Origin: Hamiltosporidium tvaerminnensis
Lineage: Eukaryota; Microsporidia; Dubosqiidae
Length of the DNA: 64,000 bases
NCBI GenBank assembly: GCA_022605425.2
Contig: CM061247.1
Span: 793,501-857,500 of the forward strand
Direction: 5' to 3'
The notes under the pieces are model-generated. The model did not search any database. It was given only the letters and a program-made list of their open reading frames with translations, and was not told the origin of the DNA. This document shows positions 43,104 through 54,025 of the stretch, piece after piece. The position numbers were made by a program, and so were the translations under genes. Position 1 is the stretch's first letter. Every line of letters starts with the position of its first letter.

Positions 43104-46100
43104 TCATAAAATGAGTTAGAATAAATAATCTTCGGTGCTTTTACAATTTTAATTTGTCTTTTTCATACGATATTAGTTGAATTTTTTTCATTTACAAATT
43201 TCTTTAGTAAAAATCATATTGTTGCGGAATACTCATGTTTTAATTTTAAAAATGTGGATTATATTAATGAATGACTTTCTATTTGTTGATTAATAATCGT
43301 AATTATTGTTTTATTCAAAGCAACTATTTCAAATTTACAAGATGTTATAATTCTCGCTGAATCTAACGGTATTAATGTCTGGGCGAGTTAAGAGTGTATA
43401 GTTCTTTGTAAAAATTCTAGCTTCAATAAATTATTCGAAATATTTGATTCATATTTATACAGTTACATTATTTGTATTTAAATTGGCTCATTCATTCAAA
43501 AAATATCGGTTTGAAGAGTAGTAACTGTCCGAAGAATGCTTGATTACATTGATATAATACAATTTAATCGAAAATTTAATTAGAAAAAAATTAGGCTAGA
43601 GTCTGAGTTTACGTTAAAATTTTATGATTTGCTTTTCTTTTTTTGTATTAGAGATAGAAAAATAAATGTTAAATTTAAAGCCGTTTACGCCAGAAAACGA
43701 GGGTTGACGAAATCATTTGTTGAAATGGCATGGGAATCGAAAAATAAAAAAATACTCATGTTTAATCTTTATATTTATGACTTATATATACATTCCATTG
43801 GTATAAGTAATTTTTTGTTTATTTAGTTAAATACTACATTAATATAGACAAAGAATAATAAACTATGTGACTAAATATAGCTACTTTGCAGAAATATATT
43901 AATTTGTGTTCAATCAATTAAATTTCACACATTATAACAGCAATAAATCCTTTTCATCAATATCAATTTTTCGAAATGATTATTTAAAAAGAATAGTGCT
44001 TCTCAAATACATGTAAATTGAAAATATCATAATATTAGCCTATAAATGAATATTTTAAATGGAAAATTGACTAAAACTATGCATATAAACTTCAAATCAT
44101 CTTAAGAAATTGTTTAAAATTATTTGGATTTCAAAAAATAGGTGTATATCACAATTAAAGATTGAATGGGTTATTTATATAAATGTTAGATTAAAAAATC
44201 TTCTATATGAAAACCCGAGATTTATTCTTAATATTAAGAGATGCGCGTTGGAAGCTCAAAATAATAGAAATCATAGAGGCATTTATTCGATCGAAACAAT
44301 AAAATGTTGATCAAATATATTTCTTTAGATAAACAAAGACGATTAAATTCTTAAAAATATTCACGCAAGTTTGAAATGCAACATTAAAGTTCTAATATTA
44401 GAGGGATAGAAACTTTGAAATCTATTGTCAGGTTTTTACATATAAGCAAACGAGAAGGTTGGGTTAAGTAAAAAACTCTTATAATCAGTAAAATCCTTGA
44501 ATTTATAGATTAAACGACATAAAAGAAGCAAAAATTAGAAAATAAAACCGAAGAATGATTATTACCTGAAGAAAACAGTTTCAAAAAAAATATGAGAATC
44601 AGAAATTTAGCAATCTAACACAAATTTTGCACAAATACTTTTTTTTTGTTTTTTAAAAGTGCCTTTATTGAAAAGAGAAGAGAAAAACACGTTAGCTGAA
44701 ATTATAAAGAAACTCTGTAAAACATGAAAAGTTTATTGGGGAAATATCTGAACGTTGGAAAATCGTTTTTTCTTATCTAAAATATCTGCAATATTCTTGA
44801 ATGATAAGAATATATTTTTTCCCAAAAAATATCCTCGAATTAGTTTTGACTGGTTTCCTGTCACGATACCATCGTCTTTTGGCTCCAATGCTTCCGAATT
44901 TAGATAGGCGAGAACATTAAAACTCTCATCGTTTTTAAACTTCTGAAAGAAACCCGATATATAATATAGCAATATACGCAGACATTGTGCCACCTTCAAA
45001 ATAAAATTGGTGGAAATATGTAATGAAAAAGGCAGTATGTAGAATTTTATATAAAGACTGCCTATAAATTCTGAGATACACAATCAGAAATCTTTAATGT
45101 ATATAGTTAGTTTACACTCTAAGAAAACTTGAAGTGTAATAAAGAAGTCAAGGCAAAAAGTAGCTCGTTCTCTAAATGTGAGCTTAACGGAATTCATGTC
45201 CAGTTTTATATCTCGCGGCCGTTAGATTTATTGCTTTAAAACGAATAATGCTATAAAGAGCATATATTTTTACCGTAATACGTGAAATACTTACATGATT
45301 ATTCTATTCCTTTTTCAATGCTCAATCTCAAGGCTAAATAAATGGAATTTTAATTTGCTCGATTAAATTGTTTGCATTTCATAATTATGTGAATTAGTCT
45401 ATATATCCGTATGGATTTCATCATATCAAAATACAAAAAAGAATTGCACACACGCAACCCCAAGAAGATAGTTTTTAATAAGATTACACTCTTCGACCTA
45501 TAGTCTAAATATACATAAAGAAAAGATTTAATAAAATAACAGACTGCCTTTTTTTTGATTTGTGTCTACATTTGTGAAGAAGGAACAGAGTATAAATAGT
45601 GATACTGCAAACAAAGAATAAGAAAATTTACTTCAGGACTTTCCTCTAGTGATAATATTATTTAGCCGATTCATTCACTGTACAATTATAATGAACAAAC
45701 ACTTAGTAAAACCAAAGATTTCGAAGCAAAGAGAACTAGCATATGTTTTTTATGTTTCGGAAGATTTTCATTAAATTAGTTTAAGGTATATCGCGGAAAT
45801 TCATTTGACGGAGAACGTAAATATGCAAATATCATGGCCCACAGCGAAAAATGATGCGAAAGTGATATTCCGATTAAATATATTCTAATGGGAACAAAAA
45901 AACAAAGAAATACACGAATACTACCAAATATAAAAAACGGGGAAGCTTCTTCATGTCATATTGGATTTTGTTTGTGGAAAAAGCATTAGCAGAAAGCCAC
46001 TGCTGAAAATATAAAATTTTGTAGAAACTTTTGCCTTTATAATCGATCATAAATGTCCAAAAATTTTACTTGTGGCTCCCGTTACGCGACTTGGTTTTTC

Positions 46101-46179
46101 GATATTAAAAAATAGAAAAATACTATCGATAAAAATAAACGGCTTTTGGAAAAAAAACTATTTTAATGCTAAACTCCGA
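43104..46179. other. long gene-poor interval
   Basis: AT-rich with no supported gene. A minus-strand 116-codon frame at 44733-45083 has hydrophobic stretches but no family or motif support. The last kilobase may hold decayed 5' parts of the R relic that follows, but I cannot align it. Confidence 0.4.
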
Positions 46180-47870
46180 TCAGTTTTATAACATTGTTAT
46201 GAAAAAGATAAATGAAACGTGGGCTTAAGCGAGATCAAAAAGTGGCTTTCAGCATCGGTTTTCCATCAAATTATGACACAGCCGTGTATAATTTAAAGAT
46301 TCGATTATTTCAAATATGTATAATAATTTTTTTTCACAATTCAAATCTTAATTTCATGAACGGATTTCATTAGGAAAGCCGTTGTACAATAATATTTGAT
46401 TCTTTTTTGTGATAAATTGTATCTCTTCTAAATATCTTTAGGATATTGTGAAAGCCATCTGTATGAAGGATTATTTGAAATGGTTAGTTATCTGCTGATA
46501 TATGTACAAGTAAAGAGAATTAAACGATATCTAATCAGCACATGCCAATTAGTTGTATGTAAAACTTACAAAATTTGAAACGTAACATTTGATGTGGTTG
46601 TACATTTTGATATGGCAAAGCCATTCAAGTATCTGGTAAAAATTTAGGCATGCGATATTAGTGTAATTAAAACTTCTTTATCCTGAACGTTTTTTTGCTA
46701 AAAAACACATTCCGATATTTAAGCCGCTTAATTGATTTTATAAACCCCAGTATTGTATATTCTATGCATATTTGACTCGATGTATTGAAAATACATACCC
46801 TAACGAATCCTGAAATTAATAAGAAAAAGATACCAAATTAAATATTATAGAGACTTACAAACTGAAAGCTTAAGAAAAAGGACTATAGAAGTATATTGTA
46901 TCATGATTGTAGGTCATTTTCGATTTTTGAGTTGTTATGAGATCATTTGAGCCGAGAATTTTTTAAAAAGCAGATTAAGGTGGAAATACGCTGTGCGCTG
47001 TTTCACACTCATACTCATAAATCTCTTAATAGATGGTGATCCTACCCCTCTATACGAGAATAATACATCGTTATATTAATATCAGATCGGTCTATAGAAT
47101 TTTTTTACAGGTTTTGGATTATATATAAAATAAAATACTCGTCTAAAAATATACTTATTAGCTCAAGTTTGCTAATATTTTATAAGATTTGGTCTGTATA
47201 TAAAGTTGAGAAGAATAGAAGAAGCAGATATGTATGACACGTAGCTAATGCAAAGAAGTTGGTTTCAAACAAATAGCACGACTTGAAAGAATCTTGTAGT
47301 TAGATAAAATGCGAGAAATTATTTCTTAAACATAGAATAATTCTATTTCGTCAATAACCTATCATATAGTATAAATGCAACCCAAATAGTATGTTTTTAT
47401 AAGTTAAATGATGATACTGTTGTACGCTTATAGATAAAATGTTAATCTCTACCTAAAATGTAAACAAAATTTTAGTTTGATAAAAAACTTGAAAAAAACC
47501 TAAATCTCATGGGGGCAAGATAAACATATAATTTGCTTTTCTTAGATTTTCTGAGATAAAGTAACGATTTAAAACTCGAAATGCAAGAATAATAAGATAA
47601 AATAGGCTAGAGAATCTATTCTCTATTGATAAAAGACATCTTTCTGACAAAATATAAAGCGAAACTAAAATTGGAAATCAAAACAAATTAGCTATTATCT
47701 ACAACTAAATTGTACCAAAACTGAAACAGGAGGCTCAATTCAAGGTAATAAAGGAATAAAATAGATTAACGTGAGCTTCTCGGTGACTCACTGAGATGAT
47801 AAACTTCGATTATAAAGTTTAGCGAAAATGCTGTCCTGCTGATAAATACTTAATAGAAACGATTCCTGAG
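46180..47870 (+). pseudogene. very old relic of retrotransposon R polyprotein
   Basis: Ordered matches to copy 1: AGGAAAGCCGTTG near 46371 (WKAAGID), AGGATATTGTGAAAGCCATC near 46440 (YDIVKAI), TGTATTGAAAATACATACC near 46780 (CIENL), GAGTTGTTATGAGATCATTT near 46928 (after motif B), TCATACTCATAAATCTCTTA near 47010 (NHLLF). Further on are ATAGCACGACTTGAAAGAAT near 47273 (IARVERL), TAACCTATCATATAGT near 47356 and GAGCTTCTCGGTGACTCACT near 47772 (ELVSVNDSS). No frame survives. Limits are approximate, and similarity fades beyond 47870. Confidence 0.65.
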
Positions 47871-48940
47871 CCAAAAGAAAGTTTCATATCTACTATTAGT
47901 CTGAGTAAGCAAAAATTCTTTAGGCCATTCGATATGAAAGAAAATCCATTGATAGAATCAAATGGTCTGAATAAAGAAACCGAGTACATTTGTTTGCTTT
48001 TCTTAAAAAAAATTAAATTCAAAACTACACAAAAAATTGGAAATCAAGCAGCTCCAGAAATTATTTAAAATAAAAATCTATAATAAGATTGGGTAGCTAA
48101 ATCAAAATGAATGTTAAAATTTGGAATATAAATCAAATAAATTTAATTTTACAAGAGCCAAAACAGAATACTTCTCATCGAATGTAATCACATAGTAAAA
48201 TCTGTTTTTAATTCATAGAAAGAAGTATAAAATTCTAAGTATTTGGCAAACGGTTACATTAAATTATGCTTCTAGAGCCCAATCTTCTTACCAAAATCTA
48301 TTAAGGTTAGTGATCAAATACATAATATGACATCAAGAGAACTAAATACAAGTAAAAATGTGGTTTCTAATTTAGTCTATAGACTACAAAAAAACGATTT
48401 CAACTTATTTTTCATTCAAGAGAATAATTAAATCCGAGGCCTAGATTTGATGAGATTCTCAAAAATATTTTCTTAAAATAATACTAAAAGCGACAACCAT
48501 CGAAATTCTCACATTGTAATTAAGCATTTACACGAAATTACGAGTGTATATAGTAAATAAGCACAAAAATTAATAAATTCTAGTGTGTAGATGAATTATC
48601 TGAAAACAATGCTTAAAATTAATATAAACAATAAGAGTTAAATAAACCAGGGAAAGAAGTAGACATAAACAAAAAACGAAAAGAAAAAACTTAGCCTACA
48701 TTTATTTTGTTTACTAAAATTATATAACAATACTGAATATATAAAATTTACATGGTATTCAAAGACACCCAAATATACATCTGCATAAAGTATAACATAA
48801 ATTGAAAACCAAAAAAGCGATTTAAACAAAATGATTGAAGCTGAAAAAATTCTCAAAATAATATATAAAAAATAATCTGGATCTTTAATACCAATATATT
48901 CTATACATGCTTCCCAATAAATAAAAAATTCTATATTTTT
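47871..48940. other. intergenic, perhaps faded continuation of the R relic
   Basis: No supported gene. The endonuclease half of the preceding relic would fall here, but I cannot align it confidently. Confidence 0.35.
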
Positions 48941-48948
48941 ATTCTATA

Positions 48949-49101
48949 ACTTATTTCACAAGGAGGAACCACTTTAGAGGAACCGACCAATAACATAAAT
49001 GAAGAGTCGGATTTGGAAGAAGAGACAATAGTGGTTAAAGAGGTAGAAGAAAACATATAAAAATGGTAAAAATATTTAACCCAGAATTTTATTAAATAAA
49101 A
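48949..49101 (+). mobile_element. short 5'-truncated R insertion with 12-bp target duplication
   Basis: About 150 bases identical or nearly so to the 3' end of copy 2: ACAAGGAGGAACCACTTTAG, the acidic-tail codons, then AACCCAGAATTTTATTAAAT. It is flanked by ATTCTATAACTT at 48941-48952 and 49102-49113; the left repeat overlaps the element by a few bases of microhomology (CTTATTT). This defines the element's 3' end as ATTAAATAAA and shows insertion by target-primed reverse transcription. Confidence 0.9.
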
Positions 49102-49113
49102 ATTCTATAACTT

Positions 49114-49793
49114 CACATATTACGTTATATTAAACTAAATAAAAAAAGAAAAACTTCGGTATGAAGTTTCCAGAAAAAATTTTAAGATTTATATGATGGT
49201 TTTTCAGATAACAACATAGAGGGTTAGTATTTGTCACACAGTCTATACTACCGAAACGCATCTATTTGGTTTCCATTTTCATTCTGTAAATAATTGAATT
49301 TTATGAATTGTTTTATACCGCGAATGTGCTGGTTATTTAAGCTAATTAGCTCTCTTAGAGATATTTGTTTTTAGGAGTGAATTTACGAACGTTTACTATC
49401 ATTATAATAGTTATTTTTCTGAAAGAAAGCAAAATGGTTTAAAATAGCTATGTCATTTGCCCAAATTAAGGAGTATCATTAAATTTAAAAAATTTTTTTT
49501 TCACTTTATCAGCTGTTTACACAATTTTATCTTAAATTAAAAAGGCAACTCAAACAATGAAATATATAACTGGTTATTTTATAAATACAAAAAAGGAAAA
49601 AAAAGATAGTTTTCATTGATAAAGATTTAAATAACACTTTTAATCATTTCTTATAATTAATATTTGGCTTATCCGAAATTATAGAAGAATCGCTTACAAA
49701 TATTTTCTTTTTTTGGAAATATCGTTTTTTAAAACAGATAAAACTGTATCTTTTTTAGATAAAAACTATTTATATGAATTATTTTTCTATTGT
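49114..49793. other. intergenic upstream of FW member 5
   Basis: AT-rich, no repeat or gene recognised. An in-frame ATG at 49713 exists upstream of the preferred start of the next gene. Confidence 0.45.
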
Positions 49794-50561
49794 ATGCCAT
49801 TTTGGAAGACAAAGATATTTAAAATTTTGGTGCTGATTTTTGCAGCGCAGATAATAGTCTGGCTAATATTAGGAAGCATTGGTTATAACAAGGCCTGCAG
49901 TGCTATTAAAAAATTTGAGGAAGATTATAAAAAAGTATCCGAGACAGACAAATTTAAAGAGCATCTTTCTAAAACTAAGAATACAAACAAGGCATTCTTT
50001 TTGATTTTGGAAGGTTTTAAAATTTTTTGGATTGTAAATCCCAAAGATGACATTATAAATATTAAAAAACCAAATGCAACGCAAGGAGGCAATTATAATT
50101 CTGGAACTTTAGAAATTACAAATAATATTAATCTCGAAACCATTGAAAAGGCGAGTAGTGCTTCTGATTTATTCGTATTTGAACCCTCTGATTTTACTAA
50201 AATTCTACCAAATGTTGGGTTTTTGACTAGAATTGGATTTATATTTAAGAAAAACCATCCCATAGTAGCAATTCATAAATCATGCAAAATATTTGATGAG
50301 GAATTAAATCAGCATACAAAAGATAAAGAACGTTCATTTGTTGTTTTAGAAATGATCGATGATAAAAAAATCAATATTTATAAATTGCATATGAAAAATA
50401 CAGAAAATAAATTTCGAGGTAAAATGATCGATTTAACATTTGCATCTGCTAAAATAAATGATAAAATGTGTGTTGTATCTGACTACATTACTTATATTGT
50501 TGAAAAGGTGTTTAAAGAGACTTCAGAAGATGCTATTCTAAATGAATTTAAGAAATTGTGA
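49794..50561 (+). CDS. FW-family single-TM protein, member 5
   Basis: 255 residues from the family start MPFWKTKIFKI. An in-frame ATG at 49713 would add 27 residues, but no paralogue has such an extension. A hydrophobic segment (about 10-31) is followed by GYNKACSAIKKFEEDYKKVSE. Next come AFFLILEGFKIFWIVNPKDD, FVFEPSDFTKILPNVGFL and GFIFKKNHP in the middle, then CVVSDYITYIVEKVFKE. It is very close to the interrupted member at 42321 and fairly close to the one at 32758; together these form one subfamily. An X repeat begins about 180 bases after the stop. Likely membrane-anchored or secreted; function unknown. Confidence 0.87.
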   Translation: MPFWKTKIFKILVLIFAAQIIVWLILGSIGYNKACSAIKKFEEDYKKVSETDKFKEHLSKTKNTNKAFFLILEGFKIFWIVNPKDDIINIKKPNATQGGNYNSGTLEITNNINLETIEKASSASDLFVFEPSDFTKILPNVGFLTRIGFIFKKNHPIVAIHKSCKIFDEELNQHTKDKERSFVVLEMIDDKKINIYKLHMKNTENKFRGKMIDLTFASAKINDKMCVVSDYITYIVEKVFKETSEDAILNEFKKL

Positions 50562-50744
50562 GCACAAAACCAGAAGAATAACATGAAACTGACAATAAAC
50601 CCAAGTATTTAAGATATTTTATTATATTTTCGTTTCATTATAGTCTTAATTTATGTATTTTTAACTTAAACATAGATATTTACTAAATTATTTTTAGACT
50701 TTCTTAATTATATTTCACAAAGGCTAAGATAAATATTTAAATAC

Positions 50745-51461
50745 TTTATTTTAAAGTATTACATCTTTTTTAAAATAGTGGCAAGTGTTATATTTGTTTT
50801 CATGACATTAACGCAGTTCTAGGTTTAACATAAATAACTGCTGCCCCAAAACTCCATCAGTAACCCCTGCGATACCTACGTCCCAAAGCCTTTATCTACC
50901 AGGTGTGCAGAACCTAATTACTAGGCGAGGCAGTTGCCCGGAGTTCGTTAATGTCCGTTGCATGGAGTGTGATCGAAGGCCGAAGCCCCCCTTGGGTTCC
51001 CCCAAGACTATGCAGCATTCCCACTTACTCTACACTTTCTGAACCCAATAAACTTCTAGCTAAGATATATTTCAGAGATTTACATGGGGTCCACCTAGAC
51101 AGTGCAATGTCATACCAACAGGTATAACCTGCTACTTAGCTCTCCCGGCTTTTAATTGGTTTTATTTTTATATCTCCCAGGCGCTAAGTCTTCTAACCCG
51201 AGTGAGCAAGGCTAGGTTTCCATGCTTTTACATGGCAATTACCTACATGTTCATCTGCGGTCTGCAATCTGGTTACATAAAAAACTACAAATAAATTTGT
51301 AGAAAAAGTTTCTCCATTTCTTAAACCTCTCCGCATAATAACTTCCATGGAACAACCAAAGATGTAGTGTGGTTTTATTCCCACCAAAAATTCAAACAAT
51401 GATCTTCACACCAGTTTCACACACTCATTGCCAAGCAGAAAGTTTTTTATGTGGTTATCCG
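50745..51461 (+). repeat. 0.7-kb interspersed repeat X, copy A
   Basis: From about ACTTTATTTTAAAGTATTAC to AGTTTTTTATGTGGTTATCC, where it is cut off a few bases before the CTCTCTCCA end seen in other copies. It is very similar to the inverted copy at 59343. GC-richer than its surroundings. Minus-strand frames within it are not conserved as proteins across copies. Confidence 0.88.
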
Positions 51462-51559
51462 CAGTTCACTATAACTTTTGAAGCAAAATACTTTTAATTA
51501 ATTTAATATTTTAAATTTTCTTACATTTTTTAAGTCAATTAAATTTTTTTACCCTTTTT

Positions 51560-52203
51560 CGACAAAATTCAGTTGGGAAAAACAGACCCGATATATTTAT
51601 TTTAGATATGAGAAAAATGTAAGAAGATTACACATATTGAAATAGGAATTACTTCCCAAGATTCACTTCAAATAGTTGAAACTAAAAAACTTAGAAAGTA
51701 TAATCTGTTAGCCAATGGGCAGTTAGTCTTATTTATTAGTTGGTGTGTATATAATCTTTTAACTTATGGCCTGGGACGGTATTGTGACCAAATATCATAA
51801 ATCATACCTAAAAAGACTGCAAATGCCCATGAATATAGAAGCTTATATTTAATCTATAGTATCTAAAAAGACAGTCGAAACAATTTTCTTTAATAAACAA
51901 AAATAACCTGAATCTAAACAAATGAAGTAAAGAGATAGGAGAAATGCCAATGGCCGTTATTAAGAAAGCAGAGATGTACAAGGAAATATCTTTCTTTAAA
52001 ATAAGTGATTGTCATGCAACATAGTGTTACTATTTTTTAAACAAATAGTGCACTCTTTATCTCAGAAGAAGATTCTACATTATTAGAACCGACAATAAAC
52101 ATAAATGAAGAGTCAATTTTAGAATAAGAAAAGATTTTCGGATAAGCGGCAGAAAAAATATATAAATGTGTGAAAAAAGGGTTAACCAGAATTTTTTCAA
52201 CAA
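51560..52203 (+). pseudogene. relic of retrotransposon R 3' half (endonuclease to terminus)
   Basis: Starts at CAGACCCGATATATTTATTT (RPDIFILD codons) and continues through ACTTCCCAAGATTCACTTCA (TSQDSLQ). It passes GGACGGTATTGTGACCAAAT (DGIVTKY) and the acidic tail near 52085-52130, then ends at GGGTTAACCAGAATTTTTTC. Several stops and indels. It is younger than the relics at 18480 and 46180 and directly follows an X repeat. Confidence 0.85.
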
Positions 52204-52267
52204 AATATCTTTGACAAACTTTATATAAAATTATTTTAATTAAAATCAACAAAATTATTTACAAGAA

Positions 52268-53500
52268 TTATTCTCCATCAAAACTTTTCTTTTCCTGACC
52301 TTTAAACGGTCCACACGAATGAAACAGTTTAGGTCTGAAACTTTCTACTTCATTCATAATACTACTCTTTCTAAATTTAATAACTAAATTTTCAAGACCT
52401 TGTATACTCGCATACGTCAGTTCTGCAATTTTATTACTCGAAAACTTTTTCCAACCTTTTCCATTAATTTTATTATAAAAAGATGGAATGGTTTTATAAT
52501 CAATGAAATTTACAAATGCATATCCAACATTACATTTATTTCTAAAATCCATTCTTAAATATACAAAATCAAACGTTCCATAATGATCTTCATTAAGAAG
52601 ATCAATAAGCATTTTTTGTGTGTATTTGTTTGGAATATTTTTTATCATGCAAGTTTTTCTCGTATCTTCAGATCTATTGATTGATTCTACATCTATTTTA
52701 TAATCAGATAATTGCATACTAAAATTGTTTATTCCGTTCTTTTTATATTTTGATAAATTTGTGTTTTGTACTTCAAAAGTTTCAAAATTATTTTTGTAAA
52801 ATTCTTCATCTACTGTTTTCAAATGCTCAGAAAATATTTCACTCGTTTTTATTAGTGAATTATCAAATTTAAAAAAAGGAAATAAATAATTATTTGATTG
52901 TAAATTTTCTATATTTTTATATTTTTCAAAATACCAATTTGGAAAAATATTTCTTTGATTTTTATTTGTGTCATATATATTTCTTTGGTTTTTACTTGAT
53001 TCATAGAGATTTGTAGAGGTATTCTTATGATTTTTACTTGATTCATAAATATTTTTAGACAAATTCCTTTGATTATTATTCGTGTCATAGATATTTGTAG
53101 AAATATTTCTATTTGATTCATAAATATTTTTAGACAAATTTCTTTGATTAGTATTCGGGTCATAGATATTATTATTCATTTCATATATATTATTACTATT
53201 TAAAGCACTTGGGTTAATATTCTTATCAAATATTTTTTGTTTACATTTTTCTTTACAATTATCTGAATAAAATTTAGAAGAATTATTTAAATATTTAGGA
53301 AACGAAAAATCTTGTGTATTCTGTACAAATTGTATTTCTTCACTATCATATCGTATCTCATCTAAAAAATTATTTTGCATTTGATTTTCTTGGTCGTACA
53401 TTATTAATTTCTTTCTAGATATTTGTTTCCAGATTATATCAGGGTCTTTGTTTTTAAATATTGGTTTTTTTGAATTTTCATTTGTTTCCTTTATTAACAT
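52268..53500 (-). CDS. Mei2-like RNA-binding protein (C-terminal RRM_2 domain)
   Basis: 410 residues. Residues about 279-378 form a Mei2-type RRM: CMIKNIPNKYTQ (284-295), DFVYLRMDFRNKCNVGYAFVNF (311-332), then FYNKINGKGWKKFSSNKIAELTYASIQG. These are hallmark sequences of the third RRM of fission yeast Mei2 and its relatives, which binds RNA in meiotic or developmental control. Only this one RRM is present. The N-terminal 270 residues are Asn/Ser/Lys-rich and include about seven imperfect units of the type NIYE/DxNxNQRNLSK (about 104-185). No membrane segment, so likely nuclear or cytoplasmic. A role in sporulation or meiosis would be inference. No CCC signal before the ATG. The stop lies 65 bases from an R relic's 3' end. 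Confidence 0.9.
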   Translation of the reverse strand: MLIKETNENSKKPIFKNKDPDIIWKQISRKKLIMYDQENQMQNNFLDEIRYDSEEIQFVQNTQDFSFPKYLNNSSKFYSDNCKEKCKQKIFDKNINPSALNSNNIYEMNNNIYDPNTNQRNLSKNIYESNRNISTNIYDTNNNQRNLSKNIYESSKNHKNTSTNLYESSKNQRNIYDTNKNQRNIFPNWYFEKYKNIENLQSNNYLFPFFKFDNSLIKTSEIFSEHLKTVDEEFYKNNFETFEVQNTNLSKYKKNGINNFSMQLSDYKIDVESINRSEDTRKTCMIKNIPNKYTQKMLIDLLNEDHYGTFDFVYLRMDFRNKCNVGYAFVNFIDYKTIPSFYNKINGKGWKKFSSNKIAELTYASIQGLENLVIKFRKSSIMNEVESFRPKLFHSCGPFKGQEKKSFDGE

Positions 53501-53847
53501 ATTAATTAATACAATGATATATTTATAAGTTTTTTTATTTTTGTTTCCTTTATATAATTTTTACTTTTATGCAGGCAATTAAGGTGTAATTTGATTTAAT
53601 CTTTTTTTTATGCTAAGTTTAATGCATTGATGCATTTTTTTAATCAGCATTGATTTTTAATTTAAAATTTAATACCATTTTTTTAATTAATAATTTTATT
53701 TATGCAAAAATGGAATTTATTTTAATTAATTTTATTTTGTTTTTAAAATAAAGTTTAATATTTTATAATTAAATATTTTTGTTTACTTTTATAATTTCAT
53801 TTTATTTTTTATAATCTAATATTTTCTAGTTCATAATTTATATTTTT
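53501..53847. other. AT-rich upstream region of Mei2-like gene
   Basis: Extremely AT-rich with T-runs. No gene or other element seen. Confidence 0.45.
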
Positions 53848-54025
53848 TAGTTTATAATCTTTTATTGTCAGATTTGTATTCTATTGTTTTATAATCTTTT
53901 ATTATCAGATTTTATATTCTAATGTTTTATAATCTTTTATTCTCAGATTTTATATTTTAATGTTTTATAATCTTTTATTCTCAGATTTTATATTTTAATG
54001 TTTTATAATCTAATATTCTTAAATT
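53848..54025. repeat. tandem repeat, 38-bp unit, about 4.5 copies
   Basis: Units with GTTTTATAATCTTTTATTMT and CAGATTTTATATTYTAAT recur at 38-base spacing, with the first unit more diverged. Confidence 0.85.

Noticed and set aside
44733-45083. 116-codon minus-strand frame
   Set aside because: No motif or paralogue; it sits in a region that may hold decayed repeats.
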